Source of the DNA: Magnetococcales bacterium
GTDB lineage: Bacteria; Pseudomonadota; Magnetococcia; Magnetococcales; JADFWT01
Direction of reading: 5' to 3'
Assembly (NCBI GenBank): GCA_015233785.1
Contig: JADFWT010000019.1
Location: 1-35,635 of the forward strand
DNA length: 35,635 nucleotides
Within the stretch, counting starts at the first letter, position 1; the number at the start of each line of letters is the position of its first letter. A program made the position numbers and the translations under genes. This document shows positions 8,558 through 16,100 of the stretch, in pieces. The notes beneath the pieces are model-generated. The model was not told the DNA's origin, did no database searches, and worked only from the letters and a program-made list of their open reading frames with translations.

Positions 8558-9085
8558 ATGAACAAGCACGGTAAAATCTTGGCCGTAACAGCCCTGGCAG
8601 CTTTGACCCTCACTGGAGCAGCCTGGGCCATGGGTGGACCCGGCGGTGGATGGGGAGGCGGATATCCCGGCATGGGTATGGGCGGTAAGGGCTGCGACGG
8701 AGGTGGCCCCGGTTTCATCTCCGGCGGAAATGGTAGACACGGCCATATGACCGGCATGCGTGGTCCGAGGCACTTCCGGGGAGGGCATCACGGCATTAAC
8801 AAGCTCCTCCGGAACCTTCCTGATTCCGTACAGGACGAAGCCAAAACGTTGATTACAGCCCATGAGGATGCGCTGCTGGATCTTAAGCAGAAGATGTCCA
8901 ACAACCGCTTTGAAATGCTCAAGGCCCAGCGTGGCGACCAGTGGGATGAGGCCGCGATTCAGACTCGATCCAAATCCATGGCCGAGACGATCTCACAGAT
9001 TATGACCAAGCGGGCCAAGCTGCACTATGACCTGAAGAAACTGGCAGCCACCACCCCTCAGAACACCTCCGCTACACCGCAATAA
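8558..9085 (+). CDS. Spy/CpxP/ZraP-like periplasmic metal-resistance or chaperone protein
   Basis: 175 residues with a clear Sec signal peptide (charged MNKHGK, hydrophobic core, cleavage after GAAWA at about 24). The mature N-terminus is very rich in Gly, Met and His (GGPGGGWGGGYPGMGMGG, then a HGHMTGMRG segment and HFRGGHH), suggesting metal binding. The rest is a helical hairpin (about 85-165) with many Lys, Gln and Met residues, in the style of the periplasmic LTXXQ/heavy-metal-resistance superfamily; a strict LTXXQ motif is not visible. Start support is strong: GAGGAGGA at 8543-8550 ends seven bases before the ATG. It is transcribed away from the CpxR-like gene, as cpxP and spy-type targets are, and is the likely periplasmic partner of the neighbouring His-rich sensor. 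Confidence 0.85.
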   Translation: MNKHGKILAVTALAALTLTGAAWAMGGPGGGWGGGYPGMGMGGKGCDGGGPGFISGGNGRHGHMTGMRGPRHFRGGHHGINKLLRNLPDSVQDEAKTLITAHEDALLDLKQKMSNNRFEMLKAQRGDQWDEAAIQTRSKSMAETISQIMTKRAKLHYDLKKLAATTPQNTSATPQ

Positions 9086-9102
9086 CGGATGCCATAAAGG
9101 TT

Positions 9103-9138
9103 GGGGCGGGCGCTCTCAACATTGAGACCCCCCGCCCC
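9103..9138 (+). terminator. Strong GC hairpin downstream of the Spy-like gene
   Basis: A two-part inverted repeat: outer arms GGGGCGGG (9103-9110) and CCCGCCCC (9131-9138), inner arms TCTCAA (9114-9119) and TTGAGA (9122-9127), with small internal bulges. It lies 17 bases after the stop codon. It lacks a T-tract (TCTCCATG follows), so it may be a weak terminator, a 3'-end stabiliser or a processing site between the Spy-like and EF-hand genes. Confidence 0.55.
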
Positions 9139-9382
9139 TCTCCATGACAACGCCGCATCGGAGGGGGCAAACTTTTCACCAAGCGATCTTGAAGAGGAAA
9201 ATATGACCGGGCAATATTTGCCTATTCGAGATGACACTAAATCAACTTACTGATTTAACAGTAAAATATTTTTGGCATCCGACATGCAATCATCCGAGAC
9301 ATAAGCGTTGTTTCACCCCGGCTCAAGAACTCTAGACGACACCGCCATAACGGCACGCGAACCAGACAATAAGGAATAGAAT
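9139..9382. other. Intergenic region upstream of the EF-hand gene, with one tiny candidate reading frame
   Basis: No recognisable gene. A 16-codon frame (ATG 9203, TGA 9251-9253) is preceded by GAAGAGGAAA with correct spacing, but nothing else supports it. The 9235-9275 segment is AT-rich and could contain the promoter of the EF-hand gene; no confident -35/-10 pair was assigned. Confidence 0.3.
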
Positions 9383-10087
9383 ATGAACATGATGTCGATG
9401 ATGGGCAGCTCTTCCATGGGCGGCATGGATCGTATGCAGGGCATGGGTCGAATGGGCCGGATGGGTCGTATGGGCCAAATGGATAACATGCGCGGCAGTG
9501 AAAAACCATCTGTCGACCAACTGATCGCCAAGATGGATCAAGATGGCGATGGTGCGCTCTCCATCGACGAGGCCAAGGGACGGCTGGCAAAACATTTTGA
9601 ACGTACCGACGCCGATGGTGATGGTCTGCTGACCAGCGACGAAATGACAAATGCCATGGAAGCGCACCGTTCCCGCCATCACGGCATGGGCCACTCCATG
9701 GAAGAGATGAGAGGCGGCATGAAGGGTGGCGGTCCAAGAGAGCTTCCCACCGCCGAGGAACTCATCGACGACTTGGATGAAAATGGCGATGGCACCATCA
9801 GCATCGACGAAGCCAAAGGCCCCCTGGCCCACCATTTTGACGAAGCAGACGCCGACGGGAACGGCCTGCTGAGTCAAACCGAGATTGAGGGCCATCGTCA
9901 GATGGTTCAGGAGAAGATGGCTGAAAAAATGGCCGAAAGAATGACCGGCAACGAAGATCCCATGCGCGCACTTGGAAACGAGCGTTATAAAGCGTTGATG
10001 GAGCTTCTGGAGCCGCAAGAGAGCGAGGAGGATGACGAGGATGATGACGACCTCGCCACCCTGCTGGCGTCAACCGCTTCAGCTTAA
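9383..10087 (+). CDS. Met/Gly-rich protein with four EF-hand calcium-binding loops
   Basis: 234 residues. Four EF-hand loops are visible: 52-63 (DQDGDGALSIDE), 76-87 (DADGDGLLTSDE), 132-143 (DENGDGTISIDE) and 156-167 (DADGNGLLSQTE). All have the acidic or Asn positions and the final Glu of a working Ca2+ site. Loops 1-2 and 3-4 form two copies of one paired module, a clear internal duplication. The first 36 residues are Met/Gly/Arg rich with a GRM repeat. There is no hydrophobic signal peptide, and an in-frame TAG at 9377-9379 rules out a longer start. AAGGAA at 9371-9376 supports this ATG. The C-terminus has an acidic run (about 212-224). It may be a cytoplasmic Ca2+ buffer or sensor, or be exported by a non-Sec route. 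Function not known. Confidence 0.85.
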   Translation: MNMMSMMGSSSMGGMDRMQGMGRMGRMGRMGQMDNMRGSEKPSVDQLIAKMDQDGDGALSIDEAKGRLAKHFERTDADGDGLLTSDEMTNAMEAHRSRHHGMGHSMEEMRGGMKGGGPRELPTAEELIDDLDENGDGTISIDEAKGPLAHHFDEADADGNGLLSQTEIEGHRQMVQEKMAEKMAERMTGNEDPMRALGNERYKALMELLEPQESEEDDEDDDDLATLLASTASA

Positions 10088-10122
10088 TAATATCACCGCA
10101 GGGGGATGACATGCCCCTTTTT

Positions 10123-10154
10123 GGGCCGGTATTGCGACTACCGGCCCTTTTTTT
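10123..10154 (+). terminator. Rho-independent terminator after the EF-hand gene
   Basis: A perfect 9-bp stem, GGGCCGGTA (10123-10131) with TACCGGCCC (10139-10147), a 7-base loop and a run of seven T (10148-10154). It lies 36 bases downstream of the EF-hand stop codon. There is no A-run on its left, so it serves the plus strand only. Confidence 0.92.
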
Positions 10155-10174
10155 CGCCCAGATTAGGCAGAGCG

Positions 10175-11056
10175 TTACAGCCCGCGCATCCAAAAAGGGC
10201 GCACCCCTTCTCCATCACCACGGGCGGCATCAATCTCCCCTAGCAACCGCTGTTGGTCCCGAGGCAGATTGCCTGCCAGCGCCAAGGCGTTGGAGGCGTG
10301 ATTGGAACGAAAAATGATCGGTCGGGGCGGCTGGATAATGCCTGCCAGCAAACGGTGTTGCTCATCCAGAATGGCGTTGTCGTCCTGAAACTGAAAACCA
10401 CCAGGAAATCGACCGATAAAGTGGGACTCCAGAGATGGATCCATCATCAACTGCAACGTAGAGAGGTAGTGCAGCGGCACCCGATGAATCAACTCAATGG
10501 TGCCGTCAATATGCGCCTTCCACAGGCCGGTTCCACCCAGCCCCAACACCACCGTGGCTGAAACCTTCAAGCCCGCCTCCGCCGCTTTTAATAGCCCTTC
10601 GCACATACGATCACACCCCTCCCCCTTTTCGATGATCGCCAACAACGGGTCATAACCGGACTCAATCCCATAGTAGAGCAGAGATAATTTCAGCGTGCGA
10701 AGTTCGGCCAACTCACCCAAGGTTTTTTTCAGCAGATTACCGGGCCTCGCGTAACACGATACCCGCTGCAACCGGGGAAATCGCTGGGCCAATCGCTCCA
10801 GAAGGGGCCGCCAATGATCCATGGGCATCACCAGCGCATCCCCATCCGCCACAAAGATCCGCCGGGCGTCCGGCCAGAGAACAGCGGCATGGTCAACCTC
10901 CTCCAACAGCGCATCCAAAGGACGAATTTGAAAGCGCTTACTGCGATACATGGTGCAGAAAGTACAACGATTATTGCTGCAACCCAGTGTCGCTTGCAAA
11001 ATGAGATTATTTCCCTCTGATGGGGGACGGTAGAGAGGTTCCTGATAAGAGAGCAT
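10175..11056 (-). CDS. Radical SAM protein with CX4CX2C cluster motif
   Basis: 293 residues from the ATG at 11056. An in-frame start 28 codons earlier would add an unlikely hydrophobic stretch, and a GGAAG sequence lies suitably upstream of 11056. The segment LGCSNNRCTFC (C26, C31, C34) binds the 4Fe-4S cluster. CX4CX2C, rather than the usual CX3CX2C, is typical of a COG1032-like branch with the same TLGCS..CTFC context. YYGIESGYDPLL and VSATVVLGLGG are the later SAM-barrel segments. There is no B12-binding domain and no obvious C-terminal substrate domain, so the reaction is unknown. It is a single gene, converging on the EF-hand gene and diverging from the MCP gene. Confidence 0.85.
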   Translation of the reverse strand: MLSYQEPLYRPPSEGNNLILQATLGCSNNRCTFCTMYRSKRFQIRPLDALLEEVDHAAVLWPDARRIFVADGDALVMPMDHWRPLLERLAQRFPRLQRVSCYARPGNLLKKTLGELAELRTLKLSLLYYGIESGYDPLLAIIEKGEGCDRMCEGLLKAAEAGLKVSATVVLGLGGTGLWKAHIDGTIELIHRVPLHYLSTLQLMMDPSLESHFIGRFPGGFQFQDDNAILDEQHRLLAGIIQPPRPIIFRSNHASNALALAGNLPRDQQRLLGEIDAARGDGEGVRPFWMRGL

Positions 11057-11354
11057 GGCCCTGCTTCCGATGACTTCCAACCCTCTTCTCGGAAGGTGGA
11101 AAATATTAATGGATTGTATAATTACAACCAACATCAGCATAATATGTAGGCTATATCTAACTATTTCTCATTTATATTTGCTTCATTGTGGATTCATTTT
11201 GGTCTATTGATGTAGGGTATACACTAGAAAAAGTACACAAATATTGGGAAATGAGTGTCAAACACCTCACCAATATACACTGATCAACAGCCGAGTCGTA
11301 ACAGGTATTGGGTTTCGGCATTTGACTGGCAGTTTGAGATTTCAGGAGGCGATA
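11057..11354. other. AT-rich divergent intergenic region between radical SAM and MCP genes
   Basis: About 300 bases without a gene. It is much more AT-rich than its flanks, especially 11100-11215, as expected for promoters firing both ways. TATAAT occurs at 11117-11122 but without a convincing partner hexamer. The only strong signal is AGGAGG at 11344-11349, which sets the MCP start. Confidence 0.35.
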
Positions 11355-12896
11355 ATGCGCAATATGAAGATCGGAACTCGACTCTCTCTCGGGTTTTCAC
11401 TTTTGGTTCTGTTGATGATGGTGGTGGGCGGCGTTGCCATCAATAATGTGGGCAACCTATCCAGTTTTACCGCCAAACTCTACAAGCACCCCTATGCCGT
11501 CAGCACAGCCATGCTGCGAATCGACGGCAATATTGTGCGCATGCACCGCTCCATGAAGGATGTCGCGCTTTCCAAAAGCGATGCCGGAATGGCCAATGCT
11601 CAACAGACCGTCGCCAAATATGAGGCCAAAGTTTTCGACGACCTGAAAATCGTCCACGAACGGTTTTTGGGAGACAAGAGCGATGTCAATGAGCTGGAGC
11701 GACTCCTGAAAGAGTGGAAACCGATCCGTGACGAGGTGATCGCCCTGATGCGTGATGGCAAGCGCGAAGATGCAGCCGCAATCACCAAAGGGAAAGGGGC
11801 GGCCCATGTGGCCAAACTTAATCTTTCCGTCACCAACTTTCTCACATTTGCCGAAGGAAAGGCCAAGGGCTTCTTCGGCAAGGCCACCGCCGCCAAACAG
11901 AGCGCCATGACCTTCACCATCGTGGTGCTTCTGGTCTCGGTGGCTCTGGCAATTGGGATGGCAGTGTTTCTGGGAAGAAGCATTACACAACCGCTCAACC
12001 AGTGCGGCGATACAGTCGAGCGCATTGCACAGGGCGATCTCACCGTTAGTTGCAATGTGAACGCCCGCGATGAGCTGGGCATGCTGTTTGGCAATGTCGG
12101 TAAAACCGCTGCTAAACTGCAAGAGGTGATGGGGCAAGTGCGTGATGCCGCCGAACGGGTCTCCAATGGCGGCCAGGGCATTCTCGGCTCGGCGCAACAG
12201 CTCTCCAGCGGAGCTGCCAATCAGGCCGCCTCCATCGAAGAGACCTCCTCTGCCATGGAAGAGATGAGCGCCAACATTCAGCAGAATACCGACAACGCAG
12301 GCACCACCGAAGGAATCGCCGCCCAGGCCGCTCGGGATGCCGAAGAGGGCGGTCAGGCGGTTACCGAGGCGGTAAGCGCCATGAAGGAGATTGCCGACAA
12401 GATCAGCGTGATCGAGGATATCGCCCGCCAGACCAACCTTCTGGCTCTTAACGCCGCCATTGAAGCCGCCCGAGCCGGTGAGCACGGCAAGGGCTTTGCC
12501 GTGGTGGCCGCCGAAGTGCGCAAGCTGGCCGAGCGCAGCCAATCCAGCGCCAGTGAGATCAGTCAGCTCTCCAGCTCCAGCGTGGAGGTGTCCGAGAAGG
12601 CCGGCAACATCATCTCCAAGCTGGTACCGGATATTCAGAAAACCGCCGAACTGATTCAAGAGATCTCCGCCTCAAGCCGTGAGCAGAGCCAGGGAGCCGA
12701 CCAGATCAACTCGGCTATTCAGCAGCTCGATAGCGTGATCCAGGAGAGCGCCGGCTCCTCCCAGGCCATGACAGAGACCGCCAACACCCTGGCCACCGAA
12801 GCCGGAGAGTTACTGGATACCATCGGCTTCTTCCGTATTGATTCGGACGCCCACAGCGGAGCTGGGATCGCACGGATTACCGATCAACGGGGATAG
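11355..12896 (+). CDS. Methyl-accepting chemotaxis protein, 4-helix periplasmic sensor plus HAMP
   Basis: 513 residues. The start is set by AGGAGG at 11344-11349; an ATG at 11244 is in frame but has no ribosome-binding site and would put 37 extra residues before TM1. Topology: TM1 (about 10-31), a helical periplasmic sensor (about 33-183), TM2 (about 185-207), HAMP (about 208-262), then the coiled-coil signalling domain. The hairpin tip reads [20 protein letters not shown], followed by [17 protein letters not shown]. No C-terminal CheR pentapeptide is present. The sensor begins [15 protein letters not shown] and shares RFLGDK with the MCP at 25352, so the two sense related cues. It is isolated from the Che cluster by 10 kb and has its own terminator. 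Confidence 0.95.
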   Translation: MRNMKIGTRLSLGFSLLVLLMMVVGGVAINNVGNLSSFTAKLYKHPYAVSTAMLRIDGNIVRMHRSMKDVALSKSDAGMANAQQTVAKYEAKVFDDLKIVHERFLGDKSDVNELERLLKEWKPIRDEVIALMRDGKREDAAAITKGKGAAHVAKLNLSVTNFLTFAEGKAKGFFGKATAAKQSAMTFTIVVLLVSVALAIGMAVFLGRSITQPLNQCGDTVERIAQGDLTVSCNVNARDELGMLFGNVGKTAAKLQEVMGQVRDAAERVSNGGQGILGSAQQLSSGAANQAASIEETSSAMEEMSANIQQNTDNAGTTEGIAAQAARDAEEGGQAVTEAVSAMKEIADKISVIEDIARQTNLLALNAAIEAARAGEHGKGFAVVAAEVRKLAERSQSSASEISQLSSSSVEVSEKAGNIISKLVPDIQKTAELIQEISASSREQSQGADQINSAIQQLDSVIQESAGSSQAMTETANTLATEAGELLDTIGFFRIDSDAHSGAGIARITDQRG

Positions 12897-12935
12897 CGTC
12901 ACACTATAATCTTCCACAATACTCGATACACCCTA

Positions 12936-12971
12936 ACGCCTGATGCTGTTGCTCTCTGCATCAGGCGTTTT
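12936..12971 (+). terminator. Rho-independent terminator after the MCP gene
   Basis: An 11-bp perfect stem, ACGCCTGATGC (12936-12946) with GCATCAGGCGT (12958-12968), an 11-base loop and TTTT ending at 12971. It sits 40 bases after the MCP stop and separates it from the giant kinase gene. Confidence 0.92.
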
Positions 12972-13109
12972 GTATCTGGGGGATAGCCAATGTATGAGCA
13001 AACCAACCATTTTCAGCACCGCGCTCAACACTCGCCCAGCCATTTCCATCCGTGGTATGCTGTTGGTTTATATGAATCCTCATCAGAATACGAAAGGTCG
13101 CCACGCACC

Positions 13110-16100
13110 ATGACGATCCGTCTCTCTCTGTTTCTGCTCCTGATCATACCGATGCTGGCGCCCATCAACCTTCTCTGGGCGGAGAGTGGACGCACCATCA
13201 AGGTAGGTGTCTACCAAAACAGGCCCGGCGTCTTTACCGATCAACAGGGCAAGACCCAAGGATTCTATATCGATCTTCTGGAAGAGGCCGCCTCCCGAGA
13301 GGGGTGGAAAGTCCAGTACATTCCCGGATCGTGGTCGCAAAACCTACAAAACCTCGAAAAGGGTGATATTGACCTGCAAACCGCTATCGCCTTCACCACG
13401 GAACGTACCAAAAAATATAGCTATACCCGCCAGACCGCCTTTGCCAACTGGGGGCAACTCTACGTCAGCGATCCCTCTATTGACTCCCTGCTCAAGCTCC
13501 GGCACAAAACCATCGCCGGACTGAAAGACGATATCTATACCAATCGCTTTCAGGCGCTGCTCAAGCAGTTTGATATTCCCTTCAAACTCCTTGAGACCAC
13601 CGAATACGCCGAAGCGTTGCGAGCCGTCACCGAAGGCCGAGCCGATGCAGGCATTGTCTCGCGTGCCAACGGGTTGGCCATCGACCGGAATTACGATCTG
13701 GTCAAAAGCCCCATCATCTGCTGCCCCATGGAGGTACGTTACGCCACCCTCAAAGGGAAAAATGAGGATCTCCTCAAAGGGCTGGATAGAACCATCAAAC
13801 AGCTCAAACAAGAGAAAAGCTCTCTCTACTACCTCTCCTTCAACCGCTGGTTCTCCGGAGAAGATATCGGCAGCAGCATACCCCGCTGGATACTGTTGAT
13901 CCTGGGAGGGTTCGCCGGACTTCTGGTGCTGTTTGTGGCGGGCAATCTGGTGTTGAGCCGTCAGGTTAAAAGCCGCACCGCCTCGCTGATACGAAAGCAG
14001 GAAGAGTTGGTGGAAGCGCGTCAGGCTGCCGAGGCCGGTAGCCGGGCCAAGAGCCAGTTTCTGGCCAATATGAGCCATGAAATCCGTACGCCCATGAACG
14101 CCGTAGTGGGCTTCACAGAGCTGGCGCTTATGGATGAGTTAACCCCCAAAGTGCGGGATTACCTGATGAAATCATCTCAGGCTTCCCACTCACTTATGGG
14201 GATTATCAACGATATTCTCGACTTCTCGAAAATTGAGTCCGGCAAGATGGATCTCAACCGGGAGCCGTTCAATCTCCATGCGCTGTTTGATCGACTGGCC
14301 GATCTGTTTTGCAAACAGACCGCTGACAAGGGGTTGGAACTGATTCTCTCGGTAGATCCCAAGATCAATGCCAGCCTGATCGGCGATACGTTGCGCCTGG
14401 AACAGGTGCTGATCAACTTGATTCGCAACGCCATAAAATTTACCGACCAGGGCCTTATTACCGTGCAGGCCAAGCCGGAGCCCAACAGCCTTGGGGGCGA
14501 ACGACTTATTTTTTTGGTGCAGGATACCGGTGTCGGCATCACTCCGGATCAACTCCCTAAGGTGTTTGGCTCTTTTGTCCAGGCCGAAGGCACCCACACC
14601 AGAAAATTTGGCGGAGCCGGTTTGGGGCTGGCCATCTGTAAGCGGTTGGTGGCACTGCAAGGGGGCGATATCTGGGTAGAGAGCGAGCATGGCCAAGGCA
14701 GTACCTTTTTCTTCACCGCCGAATTTCTCTCCGGTCCCGGCGATGATCCCCACGCCCGGCCCTCTATTCCCAACCACATGGTCGGAACCAACATTGTGTT
14801 GGTAGATGGCAATGCCTCCAAACGGGAACTGCTGCACGATCATCTCAGCGCTTGGGGATTTGAATCCCATCGTGTGGCCAATGCTGACCTCGCACTTGAG
14901 GCGCTTGCCTCTGGAAAAGGGGAGATTCAGGCGGTCATCCTGGACGATGCCATCCCTGCCAAGGATATGCAGCGCATTACGGCGGCTCTGAGTCAACACA
15001 CTGCCGACGCAAATGAAAACACCCAACGACCAAGAACGCTGGTACTCTCCCGTTTTGGAGACGATGTGGCCCGTTGGCACACTCTAAAAGCCGGGGTAGA
15101 CGGCTGGCTTGACAAGCCCCTGACCACCTTCCGCCTGCTGGGTGGACTGCTGGAGCTGTTTGGCCACGTGGCCCCACAAACCGAAATCAAGCCTCAGATA
15201 CTCTCCGAAATGATGGAGACTGCTGAGAAAACCGAAGGGGCCCGCGTGCTGGTGGTGGATGACAACCCCATCAACCAACAGGTGACCCAGGATCTGTTGC
15301 AGCGGGTGGGCATCGAAACCGAAGTAGCAAACAACGGCCAAGAGGCGGTGGATCAGGTGTTTGCACGCCACTATAATTTGGTGTTGATGGATCTTCAGAT
15401 GCCGGTGATGGATGGTTACGAAGCGTGCCGCCTGATTCGTGCCAACGCCGATTATGTGGATCTACCCATCATTGCCCTCACCGCCCATACGCTGGACTCC
15501 GACGAACGCAGCTCCATAGATGCAGGCATGAATGCCCATCTGGCCAAGCCGATCCGCCCGGAGCGTCTGTTTGGTCTTCTCACCCGCTGGATCGGCGACC
15601 TGAAGAGCATTGATCAGAACCCCGACACCGTGGAAGATCCATGGCGACTGCCAAAGATTCCAGGCATGAAACTGGAAGAGGCCCTGCAACGGGTGGCAGG
15701 CAATCAGAAGCTGCTCTACCGGCTGCTGACCCAGTTTCGCGAGGAGCAATCCAGCGCTCCGAAACTCATCCAGGCAGCACTTGATTCCGGCGATATACAG
15801 AGTGCCATGAACACCGCCCATGACATCAAAGGCGTGGCGGCCAATTTGGGGCTGGTTCCGGTGCATAACGCCGCAGAGAGCCTGGAGAGCGCCTTGCGAG
15901 AAAATGATCAGGACAATCTACCTCTCTCCTTCGATGCCTTTCTCTCCTCCCTCAATCAGGTCTTCTCCGCCATCGGCTCCATGGGCGAAGAGCAGGATGT
16001 CCAGTCGTTGCCGGAGGGACGGAAGCCACCCTATGATATCCACCAGACCGGCGGACTCTTGGCCGAGCTGGCGCTACTGTTAGAGCTCCAGGATGTTCGG

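Noticed and set aside
11457-12659. A 400-codon antisense open frame across the first MCP gene, rich in Gly, Leu, His and Ala
   Set aside because: It is the shadow of a well-supported MCP gene; codon bias opens the reverse frame. No domain or ribosome-binding site.
14190-15080. A 296-codon antisense frame in the giant kinase gene
   Set aside because: Shadow of the HisKA/HATPase region, with no start signal.
14870-15170. First receiver of the giant kinase as a pseudo-domain only
   Set aside because: One acidic-pocket residue is Gly, but the acceptor Asp and the Lys remain, so it is called degenerate rather than dead.
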